Shown here piece by piece: positions 10,501 through 22,900 of a stretch of DNA of 64,000 nucleotides. Origin of the DNA: Anseranas semipalmata (taxonomy: Eukaryota > Chordata > Aves > Anseriformes > Anseranatidae); contig VXAA01001877.1 of the NCBI GenBank assembly GCA_013399115.1, positions 161,886 to 225,885 of the forward strand, in the 5' to 3' direction. Every line of letters starts with the position of its first letter. Positions within the stretch are counted from its first letter, which is position 1. A program made the position numbers and the translations under genes. The notes below the pieces were generated by a model. That model was given only the letters and a program-made list of their open reading frames with translations. It made no database searches and was not told the origin of the DNA.

Positions 10501-13500
10501 ATAGAGACGTAGTCAAGGACCTATGCAAGGATCATGCCCACTTAGGTACTGAATGATGCAATAAGAAAGACTTTTCAAATGCTGGATCATTTAGTCCCTG
10601 CTGTAGTGAAAAGCAAGTTTATGCTCATGTAGGGTTTCTATGAATTTTTAAAGCACACTCGAGGCTATACAATATGATAATGACTGTGTTAATGTCTCCA
10701 AGTGCCATATTTGGTCACATTCAAATCAATACTTGGTATTACTTTGAAAATGATACTTTAATTCTTAAAATATGCTTAGCAATATACAGGTGAGATAAAA
10801 GAATTAGCACCTGCCTAATCAGAGGTCTTCATTTTACAATACCTGTATTTTTAAGGCTTTGATAGCTTGAGTTAATAAATCATATACTTGCAAAAATAGG
10901 GGTTCTTATATCATTGTTTCATAAAGAAATTTCCCTTCAATGGCATGTTTCAATCTGAGATTACAAAATATTTTTACGATTTATGATCATTAAGGAAATT
11001 AAGATACTTCATGCTTACTTTAGGGGTGGATGTAAAACTGATTGGCATACCAAACAGAGAGATATGTTGTATTAATGAAAATGACTTTTTTTTCTTGTAG
11101 TAATGTTGGGATTCAGTTTCCCCAGTTGATACAGATTTTTAATGCCTTGGGAAAAGTAGGAAAACAAAAATATATCAGTTTACTTGAAAATCAAGTTCTA
11201 TAGTTATATGAAGAATATCAAAACCCTGATCAATTTAATTATGATCATTACCTTTTCAATTACATAAATTAAGAATGAGAAAAGGAGAAAAAATATAAAC
11301 ATTGCATAACATATTCTAGTACAGATTCATCAAAAGTAATCCATGTCAATAGTTCAGATGAACCACATCTGATTTGGTAACTTGACATTACAATAAATGA
11401 AGAAAAGCACAATTACAGTAATACAGAAGTAAACTGTTTTTTATTTTTTATAATACCACTGAAATAACCTCAAAGGAAATTTAAATACCTACCTTTAAAA
11501 GAGTTGTAGGTATGTGCCACAACTAAAAGGAGCACAAGATGTTTAAATTACTGCTTTCTGTATGCGACTTCAAAGTATTCAGGAGAAAAAAAGCAGAATA
11601 TCATGAAAAGTACAAATAAACAATTTAATCCTTTAAGGATAAATGATTATGAGGCAGCCGAATATTTCATTTAGTCTGATATCCAGTGTCCTATATGCAA
11701 AACGTCTTCGTGCAAAAATGTGTTTTTTTATGGTAAACTAATTGAAGAAAGAAACTAAAGCTGATTCATTCAAGAAAGTGCCACTCTATAACTTTCATCT
11801 TGAGTAAAAAAATTTTTTGTGCAAAAATAATTTTATTCCTAAAAACCTTGTTTGTTCACATAAGAAGTGATAAAAGGATGAGATACGCATCAAGTGCTTG
11901 ATGGCAAAGAGCAGCATTCAGTCAGACTTGAGCAATGGGAGTCTTATTGCATGCTGTTTGTTGAGTGCTTGAAATTCCCCAGAACTTAGCTGAAGATGAG
12001 TCAAAACCTTAAAAAATGTGTTTCCTTTTGGCCAAGTAGTTTTCTTTTGTTTGTTAGTTTGTTTGTTTATTCCTCGACCATTTTAAAATATTTTGGGAAG
12101 AAAGAAAGGATATAAACTAGAAAAAAATGTTTAACAAATAGACTGAAAGAGGCAGAGACAAAATCAAATGAGATGTAAATAAGACACTTTCCAGGTACAG
12201 TTTTTAATCACCTTGTTTTTGTAATGAGTTATCGCTCTATATAAATGTAATCCTGCAAACTGGTAGATCAATACATAAAAGCTTATTTATGTAGCTATAT
12301 AAAACATAGACTGTTTGTTATAAATCAGTGGTTTGGATTTAGGACTGTTAATTCAATTTTACACACTGTTCAGTTGCAAGAGTCTAGAGCCTCACTTGAA
12401 ATTTCTATTTTCACAGACAAATAAAACACTATCTTTGTAGTATTTCTTTAGCTTGGTGGTTTTGTTTGTTAATTCTTGAATCCAGATGTTTCTGAGCCTC
12501 ATATAATCCAAACAGAATGTAATTGTTCATATTTATGGAAGTAATGCCCCATAGCTATAGTAAATAATAAAAAAATAGTGTTTCTACCTCCCACTCCCAG
12601 TGCTTTCTCAGGGTCCATCACTTTTAGTGCCTGACTTTGAGATCTTCTTATTTCCAGTTGTGTACATTGATATATGGTATGTTACAGGATTCTGTTAAAA
12701 TAGCATCATGCCAAACAAATTCCAAAAGAATTAACCACATTGAAAACAGGCCCCTGGACTGTTCATGATGAAATGCATGCAATGTTCCAAATGGACGTGG
12801 CCACTCATATGCAGCTGGCTTTGGTTCTTACTGACATACAATGAGAATGATGAAAAATACATGTGTTTTCCTAAGACATTGTATATTTTCCAAAAGTTGC
12901 AGTGATGTCCATGTGGGTGTTATGCATCTCAGTAGATGAGGATGTTGGCTGGCTCCCATAGCTGCAAGGCACAAGCTTCCCTCACCGCAGTGTTTGGTTA
13001 GAGAATGTCCATGTTGCAGACAAGCTGAAGAAGTTCCTAGCAAGATTCCTTCAGGGAAAGCAATGTCCTCATTGGCTTTACTTTCTTCTTCCTCTCGCTT
13101 CCTGTGTCTGGGTCCAGTTCAATGACTGCAGATATCTGGTCAATAATGTAACACTAGCTAGAGCTCCACATTCAGCCTTCACAACCAGTTTCTGGTGTGA
13201 TACAGACTCCTCGGGAATATTCTCTGTACTTGCCTGGTAGTTGTAATGCAGTTGATGACACACAAATTACACTGTTTATGTTATACTTTAAATCACAGGG
13301 TTATCGTTGTTTTCAGAGGATTTGTGTAAATAACGAATTTGGGTGGATTACGCTAAGTATCATCTGTTGTCCAGGAAAAATTGAGATGATAAAAAAAAAG
13401 GAATTTGTTTTCCTTGAGATAGATTCATATAAAAAATGTGTGACAGTGTAAATCTGGGGTCTAGTTTCTAGATTAACACATTCTTAGTCTTTCTACTATC

Positions 13501-15980
13501 TGTACTAATTTTTATAACCTTATGTTACCATTAACAGAAGTTTTTACCCCAAGGCAACGTTTCATTTAAACTACAGGAGCAAAATAAATAAACTAAAGCA
13601 CTGTAGGTTTTTCTAAACTGTGAAAAAAACAGAAACAAGATATCATAGTCCTCCATGGAGGAAAGACACTGTAATGACAGTCTCACGTAACTAGCTGGAA
13701 GGATTTGGGCAGATTTCTAAAGATAATCAGTTTAATTCTAAATATTATGACAAAATCCTTGTTGCCTTGGCAAATCCTAAGAAATGGGCTTTATGGAGGT
13801 GACCTACTTGGAGTTGGTGAGAATAGACTCGTGTCTGTACATCAGTTGAGCCCTTACTGGAGCCATGGTTCGGAAGGGAGGAAATAACTAGTATTTACCC
13901 AACTTCAGTGCAGTTGGGATGTTACATAAATTTAGTTATTAAATCAGCAATTTGTATTATAATTCCATTGGATCTAGTATACTTATTCTTAAATTCACAA
14001 ATAAATCATACAGAAAAATAACCTTACAGTATATGGTATGCTAAAGCCATATAATATATGTATGTAAGATAATGAAATCAATTAAATATAGTAAAGGTCA
14101 TCAAAAAATAATAGAAAACTAAACTGTAGTAACTAATGAGCAAGTTCTTAGTCGTATACTTGCCTAACTATTGTAGTTTTACACAAGGTGTAAAAACAGA
14201 CTGGTTTTAAGTCTTAATAAGGAGAATGATACATAATAACACCACCTTACTCTAATATTTTTGTAATTATATGGGATAAAGACCTGTATTTCCAAAACTG
14301 ATCTAGTCTTTCCACTTGATGGAAATGTCTGGGGCTTTTTTAAAAATACTATATTTACATTCAGGAGGGGTGTTTTGTTTGTTAATTTTTTTCACATTAC
14401 ACATGTAATCCATGAAGTTAATAGTTTAAGTGGATTGGGAACTCATCTGTCTGTGATTTGTCCAGGGTAAATCTTACTGAAATAGTCTCATGCCTCATGA
14501 TGTGGAGACAGGGAAGGAAAACTGAATACAGGATGTTACATTCTCTAGATCTATGACTAAAAGAAAATGAGATTTTTCCCATATGTTGTTAGAACAAAAC
14601 AGGTTTATCAGTATTTATTCCTTCACTTAACTAGAGTGCGGTTTTTGTTTCAGTTTATTGCTTAATTTTGATATGAATTGTTTTATTGAACTGAATCAAG
14701 GTAGTAGCAAGAATGTGTCCCTATATCAATTTCCAAAGGCTTGAATAAGGCATTTGAGTAGCATTTTTTTTAACTGTGCTGAACTACATTAATTTTTTCT
14801 TAAGTTTTACCTTCAGCATAAGCATTATTTTGGAAATACAGAACTAAGTTCACTGACGTATCTTGTCTAACTCCTGTTTCATTTGTCTAGACCCAGGAAT
14901 ATTGTTACCACATGTGTGCAAATAAAAGACTGTTTTCTTCTTTTGAAGATAGTTAATGATAATCTATCACTAATAAAGTGGTAGACAGTCAGCATGGAAA
15001 AGAGTCTAACTTCATTTGTTGGAAAAGGGAGGGTGAAGAAACCTTGGCAACATGAAACCATCTTTGGGAGTGTTGAAAATAGTTCATGAATAGCCTGAAA
15101 ATTGGCAGTGTTAAATAGAAATGAGGAACTTTTTATAGGGATGGTTTAATTAGCTTTGCTAGTTTGTGACGGTTTGTGTGAACCAGGAAAATTTTAATCC
15201 AGTTTTAAATACCCATTTCAAATTAGTACACCACTTTCACATTTGTATTAGCCTTATGTGTGGTATCAAAGTTTTATTTGATTCCAAATCCCTACAAAAT
15301 GTAAAATAATAATAATTTTTTTCCCTTTAATCGGGATACTTTACACCTTCTTTTAAAATTATAACTTTCAACGAAAATACTGCACATATAAATCCAGAGC
15401 TAGCAAAAATAAAAATCTGTTTTGTTTTGTTTTGTTTTACTTATAATCATAGTGGAAGGAAAGTTAATAAAAAATTTGAATTTGAAAAAAAAAAGATCTA
15501 TATATAGTTCAAATTATCTATGTATTTGGAGACATTTTGACAATTCCAATTCACCATTTCAATTGTATGTTTAAGTGATTTGGAATATTTTATAAAAATC
15601 CCACTATGAATTTAACGGCCAGCAGAATCTTCACTGAGTTTTTTGCTGAATGTTATTAAAATCTCTGTTATTTTGTTGTTTTTATATTCTACTGCCTGTC
15701 ACTAACAGAAATTCTGGCCTATATAATGAATATTCACAGACTCCATACAGAGAATCTTTTGAATCTGGAGAAACTGACATTTTATTTCACTTTCTCTTTT
15801 TAGATTTTATTTTCCACAGTTTATAAGTGTGCATTTTACATTATTGGACACTGCAACATCAGAAGTACTGCATGGTTCTGGCTGCCTTTATGAAGCTGCA
15901 TGTTGTTTAGATAACAATGTGACTGAAGGGCAGAATAATACAGCAAATGATAAGACAGGCTTTCAGACAAGAGAAAACTC
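10500..15980. other. AT-rich intronic sequence, nothing recognised
   Basis: About 5.5 kb of AT-rich unique sequence. It contains short TTTG-type runs at 12046-12071 and a TTTTG run at about 15418-15438. The longest open frame is 84 codons, with no domain seen. The 12.83-13.27 kb stretch is less AT-rich but matches nothing I recognise. Confidence 0.6.
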
Positions 15981-15984
15981 AGTA

Positions 15985-16135
15985 GGATGGAAAGAGAGGA
16001 CCCAATTATGATCTATAAATACGTTCAGAGTAACGGTATAGATGAAGGAAGGAATTACTCACAGTCTGGGAAGATATCAAGACAAAGAATAATGACCTGA
16101 GGCCACTAGAAGCAATTTTTAACAATGGACTGTGA
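15985..16135 (+). repeat. CR1/L3-type LINE remnant, ORF2 C-terminal segment
   Basis: In one + frame the sequence reads REDPIMIYKYVQSNG and ends at a TGA near 16108. This matches the CR1/L3 motif R-G-D-L-I-x-x-Y-K-Y-L that follows the G-L-F-S-L-E-K-R-R-L segment. The downstream nucleotides ('atatcaagacaaagaataatgacc') parallel the family's 'acaagaaccaatggc' segment. It is a short, old, non-functional piece with approximate borders. Confidence 0.6.
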
Positions 16136-16572
16136 TGGTCAGCTGATGCAAATGGTAAATCCCTGCTGAAGTCAAACCGAGGAGCTCTCGGTTGGAGCAA
16201 TCACTGCGACCAGTCATTCCCAGTTTGCTGATTTCATCAGTTTTGCAGAGAAATTTAGCTCACTTATTTGAGAGTGAGGTTTTGCCTGGTTTAAACAGAA
16301 CCGGCTGGGTGGATAGCTGATGTCTTTCTCCCGCTCTTTTTATGGCTCACTGCCTTCCCCTCACGCATCCTGGCGGTCTATTTTTCTCATAATCTTCCTA
16401 CATTCATGCTTAGCTACCAAGGTACTGTGGTCTGGCCCAGCTGCCTCAGGGCTATGGGTGACACCAGTGGAGCCTTCAGCAGCCAGGTGAGAGTGATCCC
16501 TCACCTCATTTGGGGAAATGATAAAATCGGGTCAGAGAAAAGCAAACTGAACAGTTACAAAGCAGTAACACA

Positions 16573-16715
16573 CGTCCTCTTGCCTCCTCGTTCCTGGCAG
16601 CCGGTGTCTCACAGACATACGCCATGGGTGTCGGGGTGGGAGGTGGGAGGCACCGCCGCGCCTTGCAGTGGCACCGTGGTGGGCAGGTGAGCTGGCGAGG
16701 TGAGCGGGACCACCG
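16573..16715. promoter_or_regulatory. CpG-dense patch
   Basis: Twelve CpG dinucleotides in 143 bp, followed by a purine-rich stretch to about 16830. The 147-codon minus-strand frame across it (16506-16949) is rich in Pro, Ser and Thr because of the composition and shows no domain. Its regulatory role is unproven. Confidence 0.3.
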
Positions 16716-17545
16716 CTGGAGGAGAGGGGAAGGATGCAGGCTGGTGTTCGGAGAAGAGGGGAAGGGAAAATGAATGAAGGCGCTGGGTATTTGGATGAGA
16801 ACGGGAGAAGTTGTCGTGTAAGGATGTGTAAGTGTGTGGAGAACTGCTCTGATACTCACCTGGCTGATCCCTGCAGTAATCAAGTCAGTCAAAAGAATAG
16901 AAAAAAAAATCATTCTCAAATGAAAGACGTGGTAGTTTTCTTCCAGCACCGTATGGCACTACTGATTCAGATGCCACCTGTTGAATTACCAGGACCTTCA
17001 GAGGTGCCTCGATCCTTTCAGCAGGTCTTCCCTCCTCTCCTCGTATCAGCTGTGTTTACCAGATAGTTAGATCACAGCTTTAACGTTCTGGAGTATGTGT
17101 TGTTCTGCAGGGGTGCAGAAACATAAAGCAAGTTCGTACAAGGAGAGGAGACCTGGACAAAAATGCATGAGATTTGCAGATGGACTACCAGAACATAAAA
17201 AAATTAGTGGGATGATATGCACTGAAGAGCTATAGTTATGTGTGTTGTTTTCTGTTACTCTTTGCTATATAAATACAGTTTTATCATTCAAATGGCATAT
17301 GGTGAATAAAGGTAAGAGACAGAGTTACTCCTGCCATCTGCTGCTCCAGAGATTGTTGCCAGCATATTCCAACTCCCTTTCTGCAAGACTCTCACACAAT
17401 TTCATATCTGTTTCTTAAAGAATTAGGTTCTGATTTACAAGCCTGTAGGTTGTTTTTTCATAAAAATCAGGTTTGATCAGGTTTAAAGATTTCAGGAGTG
17501 ATTGGATGAGAATGCTACAAGTTTTGTTGTTGTTTGTTTTTTGTT

Positions 17546-17590
17546 GGTTTGGTTTGGTTTGGTTTGGTTTGGTTTGGTTTGGTTTGGTTT
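17546..17590. repeat. (GGTTT)9 tandem repeat
   Basis: Nine perfect copies of a 5-bp unit, in a T- and TTG-rich context on both sides. It is a simple microsatellite. It is not the vertebrate telomeric TTAGGG unit. Confidence 0.97.
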
Positions 17591-18960
17591 TTTTATCGTT
17601 TTATTAACTCTCATATAAATTTCACCTCTAAACTATTATCCATAGTTTTCTATTCCAAAATGTGGAAATGCTGGGAGGAGCAGAACTACTGTCATCTGTT
17701 CAACTACTCATCTCAGGAACAAAACAAGTAAATCAAATTACTAAATTTGACCAAAATATCAAAGAAGTTGCTTTCATTTTAAAAGTCAGATACTCACTAT
17801 ACAATGTGCTTTAGGAAGAATTAATTGATCAGATTATTTGTAAATCCTTTTGACCACTACTAAATCTGCTTTAAGGCTATTATGTTAAGAAAGAGGAAAA
17901 ATCTCATGAGAAGAATTTTAAAAATAAGAACGAGCATTTCAAAGCATATTCATGTTTTTGCGTTCTGTTAGTTAGGATTGAGGATTTCAAACGCTTGCAG
18001 TTATATCAGTCTTAAAGAAAATGTCTCATCCTGCCAGCTTTACCTGAATTTTCTGCACTCCTGCAGTGCCCTGAACATCACTTGAGCTCAGGTTCTTGGC
18101 TTGCTCCTCATTGACCTGTGTTGTTTGCAGGAAGAATATTTCATTTTGGTAAGACATCTGGAAGGCTGCGTAGTTTCTTCCCTTTGGTAAACCATGTATG
18201 TTATGCAAGTACGTGTATTTCCATTAAGAAGAACAGACATTTTGGTGATGATCAGGGATTTGAAGCTAATTGTTTTGCTGGCTCTAGTTGGCTTGTACAT
18301 GCTTTTATTGTAACAAGATGAGAATTGAATGGCAGCTTTTTTAAGATCCCTTGCTAATTTTTGAGTCAGAAGAACAGTGCTTGCAGTGTAGAACTACCTG
18401 CCTATCTGTCATGGTAAAGTGAGGAAAAGGGTAACCAGCAGTATTTTCCATATTTTGGTCCCTCAGAGGGATGAGAGGTTTTCTGAAAGAGAAATAAAAA
18501 CACCATAACAAAAGAGGTAGAAAAGAAAGCATTTCTTGCAGTCTTTATTCCAAAGGACATACATCCAGGCTTTATTACCAAAGTAGGCCTTCCAAAGAGA
18601 AAGGAAAATCCTCCGTAGCTTGCCTAGAAGATGCATTTTCAGCATTTTTCTGTTGTTGTTGAAAAGTTGCTATTTGAGCCCATGGCAGTGTCACACCAGA
18701 AAGGATGCATGGCAGTGCTGCCACTCAGCCCCAGCCCCAAACCCCAGCCACGTGGGAGCTGAGGTTGCTGCGTGCCAGATGACGGTCATCATCTGAGGAC
18801 GTGTAAAAGTAAAAGACACCATTTGACAGTTTTTACCATTTTAGTAGCATTTTTACTTTTTTTCACTTAACAGTACCTCCGCACAAAACAGTGATCTTTC
18901 ATACTGCTGCTAACAGTAAATGCTTTGAACACACAGCATTCTTCCTATATCAGGTAGTTA

Positions 18961-19005
18961 GAGCCTAGCAAAATAATGCCTAGCAGTACAATGCCTAGCA
19001 AAAAA
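18961..19005 (+). repeat. 15-bp unit repeated three times
   Basis: Three consecutive 15-bp units share the core GCCTAGCA: GAGCCTAGCAAAATA, ATGCCTAGCAGTACA and ATGCCTAGCAAAAAA. They run to within 7 bp of the long pyrimidine tract. This is a small local duplication. Confidence 0.9.
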
Positions 19006-19011
19006 GAGGCG

Positions 19012-19083
19012 TTCTCTTTCTCTGCCCTTCTCCCTCTCTCCCTCCCCAGCTCCCCCTTTCCTCCCTCCCCCTCTCCCGCCCCG
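19012..19083 (+). repeat. 72-nt pyrimidine tract
   Basis: Only 4 of 72 bases are purines. The tract is mostly CCCTCC/CTCTCC-type sequence, so the other strand is a purine strand able to form triplex (H-DNA) or G-rich structures. It is followed by a T-rich run and 'ttccttag' at 19113, which looks like a strong decoy 3' splice site. The frames after it hit stops within a few codons. Confidence 0.9.
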
Positions 19084-19234
19084 TAATTTTCTCTTCTTTT
19101 TTTTATTCCTTAGCTTCAGAGGGTTTTAAATAGCCCCTCCAGGAGAAGAAATGTGCTTTAAGGAGAGTTGCACATAGGTCTCCAGAGTACCATAGGAACA
19201 TAAAATCTGTCTCAAAGGCTTAATTAAGTTTGCA

Positions 19235-19292
19235 ATTAATTAATATTTGCAAACCACTTTGAGAATCTGGGTGCAAATTATTATTATTTTCA
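19235..19292 (+). repeat. L2/MIR-type 3' tail remnant
   Basis: 'tttgcaaaccactttgagaat' followed by 'gtgcaaattattattatt' matches the shared 3' tail of L2 LINEs and MIR-like SINEs, in which 'gcgctttgagatcct' is followed by 'atgcaaattattattatt' (family knowledge). The rest of the element is not recognisable. Confidence 0.5.
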
Positions 19293-19610
19293 TGATGTCA
19301 GTGGTGAGACACATGAACAGGAAATAGAAGCGAAAGGATAATCAATAAATTTGCGAAGAGCTTCCACTGCCACATTAAGATCATTAACAATTGCCTATTT
19401 TTATATATCATTTTTATCCAGTATTAATTTTCCTACTTCAGTGAACGGGAAAGCACAAGAGCTCAAAATTTATGAAGTCTCACCAGCTAATGAGACAGAA
19501 AATACAATGAAAAGTGAGAGGTGGGGGGAAAAAAAAAAGATTTTTTTCAATGATTTTTAATATTGGGTAGGGAACAGGGAAGATTCATTTGTAGGACTTG
19601 TGTGTAATTT

Positions 19611-19672
19611 CATAATTTATTATTATTATTATTTGTTTACACCTTGTAAAATCTTAAGTGCTGTCCCCACAC
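19611..19672 (-). repeat. Old MIR/L2-like SINE remnant, reverse orientation
   Basis: A TTA-repeat run is followed by 'tttgtttacaccttg' and then 'cttaagtgctgtccccacaca'. This resembles, with an internal deletion, the reverse-oriented amniote MIR/L2-like consensus containing 'tgctaggcgctgtacaaacaca'. The family assignment is tentative. Confidence 0.35.
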
Positions 19673-19999
19673 AATTTCCTAATTTTGTGAGACAATTTTG
19701 TTTTAATACATATGGGCATAAAGGCTTTAGATAGTCCCCAACTGATTTTCACTGTCTGATAATAACATATTGGACAAAATAGCATTGCTATTTGTGTGGG
19801 AGTTAATGCTTTTGAAAACAGCTAATACACTTAACTACAGTGTATTAACAGTGGGCGTTCTGCTTATTTTTATTGCAAGCTTTAGCACTGTGCAATTTTC
19901 CTGCAACATGTTAACAATAATCCACTTCATGCTGGCACTTAAATATTTATTGAGCATTACAGTAAAAAGTTACAGGAAAAATGGATATTTAAAAAAGAA

Positions 20000-22900
20000 A
20001 AAAAAAATTATGTCTTGATGTGGCATGCTGTCCATAAAAGAAAACAGTGATGAGGAGGTTCAGTGCAGTTGCTCTGAAGATGAATAAGGACTACTAAAAA
20101 AAAAAGTTTTAAACACCTATGGGATGTTTTTTACATTACCTTTACAAAAGAAATAATGGTTTGACAAAGAAATGAATTCCACAAACACACACCAAAAATT
20201 TAATTGCAATCCCTGGTTAGCACCGAGCTGACCATCGAGGAGAAAGTGATAAAAAAGCAGAAGAGGACATGGGAAGCTGTAACCCATGGGTGCGCACTAA
20301 CCAGTGCCTGCCCGGGGCCCAGAGACGCCATCCCATCCCTGGCCACCTGCTTGGCAATACGGAGGTTGTGGTGCATCTGCCCCTTCCCCATCCCAGCTCT
20401 TCTGAGGGTGATGGGTCTTCTCAGCACCACGGGGAAGGAGATCTTCCTGGACCACTGAGATTGTCTTTGTGCAGTTACGCATGCATTCCCTTACATGCCA
20501 GTGGGGTCAGTCCTGATGCGCTGTGGGATGGAGCTTTGATTGCCTGCCCCTTCAGGCAAAGGGAAGATAATGGCCACAGCAATATCTAGAATAGCCTTTT
20601 AAAGTAATTGTTTGAAAAATGCATTTTGGAGAAGCCAATAGTGTTCCTGGAAGGAGTGAATGCTTACACTTGGAAAAAGCTCTGCATGTAGGCTTCTGAC
20701 TACAAAATTTGGCAGCTTGGCTATAATTTCGGAAGTGTACACAGAAAGTAGTGGGAAGCAGTATCACATAGGGTGTCCTCCATAAAGCAGCCTCCCAGTT
20801 TGCATAGCAGCAGCTCATAATATCCTGCAAAAGTAGTTGTACAAGAAGGCAGCAGTACAAATGAGCAAGTCTGCATAAAACCACACGAGCCTGGTAAGAC
20901 AACAGGGAATCAATGCTCAGAAGTCAAACGTCATACAGGACAGCTAAACACGAGGAAGCTCAGGAAGTGCTTGTTTCATTTGGGGTAGTACCATATGGCC
21001 CAGACACATGGGGCAGCGCTCTGGAAAGTCACACCCAATGTCACTGCCCCTGGTTGTTCAAGGGGAATCCCATCCAGATCCCATGGCAGATACACCTATA
21101 TGAAGGATAGAATAAGTAGGTTATATTTTAACTGCACATTTGGTAGACAGGTCTAAAGGAGAACATCCTACAGCCATCTGCTGGCTTTTGAGCTTTTGAA
21201 ACAACTGAATTCCCTAGGAAAGCCATACTAATTTATCTGTAAACTTGGCCGATTATCTGTGTGTTTGCTCATGCAATTATTGCGATCATCAGGCATTTTC
21301 TGGTGTCCTCATTGTGTTGTAAAACAGGGCTGTAAAACGTCTCTCTATAATCAGTTTCTTCTTTGTCCTGTATGAGCTTTCAGAGAAAATTCTGTTTGAA
21401 AGGTGATCGAGTATCTATGCAACTTTTTGTTTTCATTTGAGTAAAGCAGGAAACCTGGCTTACATTTGTCACTTGTTTTTTATATAATAGAAAAAACTCC
21501 TCCATGTAATAATAAAACCAAAAAAGTTTTGACTCACAAGTCTTTCCTTTATGCTTCACTTAGTTTTATTCAAATTAAGTTGCCTACGCAAGTAAGACCC
21601 TGATAAATCTCTGTGCCCCCTACTTTCCAGGGTTCCTTGAAAGGTTTACAGCAGTTGTTTACAGTTAAACATCTGCATTGTCCTTCATTAAATTTCATTT
21701 AATGAGTTAAATGCACCAGTAGTCCCTTTGATACCTGACAAAAATTACAAACATCAGAGAACAGAAAAACTAAAGGCCTGTCTTTTTAGCAATCCAGACT
21801 CTCCTAACGAAAACCTCATAAAAGATGATCCTTAGAGAGAGAACTGCGCAAGCATGGAGAGAAATTGTTATCAAACACGGTCTTTACATTGCTTCCTGCT
21901 GTGTGCTGCGTCTTCTTTTACTGTGCTGGGTTATGCTAAATAACTTTTAAAAAAAAACAACACTTTTGCTGGAAGATGTAGGAAAATGGCTGTGCCACAG
22001 TCCCTGCTCCCCATACATGCAAGTGTGAGGTGATTTATGCAGTCTGGAGTCCAGCCTCTCTGTATCCCAATTTGAAATTAGGGCCCAAGTCTTTGGTCCC
22101 ATGAGCCTGTTCCTAAAGACATCTCGGTGTACAATAGGTGTTTAAAATGTTCCTTGAACTTGTTTGAAGTATTTAAACATACATTTTACCTCGTCTTGCC
22201 TTCAAAGAGCAGTTAAGTAACTCAATACATATAATCAAACCATTTTTTCTGGATGATTGATTATCATATGGTTTAAGTGCAAGATTCTTTCCATCTCATC
22301 TTTTTCCTGGTCCAAACTAAGGCCTCCATTTGGAAGGTACAGAAATGTGTAGTGTTTATGTTGTAATCATCTTTTGCTGTCACCATTTCAAGTCACCTTC
22401 CAGACAAAAGAACTGCTAGCTGCTGAACGATCTGCTGGCTCTGTAATTAACACAGGATTGATTACTCTTCCCTCAGTCCCTAAGTTAATAGGCCGCAATG
22501 CCCAGCCTGGTTGTGTCTCAGGCACGCGTACCACAACCACTCATGTCCTCCCACAAGACGCGGTTCAGTGCTCTGTGTAAGCGGCATGTCCCTGTCACGC
22601 ATGACGATAGAGAGCCAGCTTCTCATCCAGCACAGCCTGCGGCTTTTCAGTAAAGTAAACAAATGCTGCTTTTCCCATGCAGAAGCTGGCACCCAGCTTG
22701 TATGTCAACCCTAGTCCCTGGCTTGTGACCATCTTGAAAGAGTAAGGAGGACATTCTTAAGAGACCGCAGAAGAAAAGCTTCATCCCAATTTTGACTTCA
22801 TCAAAACTGCATTGAAGGCCCTCTGCATGCGGGACGATGGCTAGGAAATGTGATCCACGCATGTTATGAGCTATAACTGTTAGGGGTAGAGAGATCATGT

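Noticed and set aside
16506..16949. 147-codon minus-strand open frame
   Set aside because: Pro/Ser/Thr-rich product from CpG- and purine-rich sequence, with no domain and no splice context.
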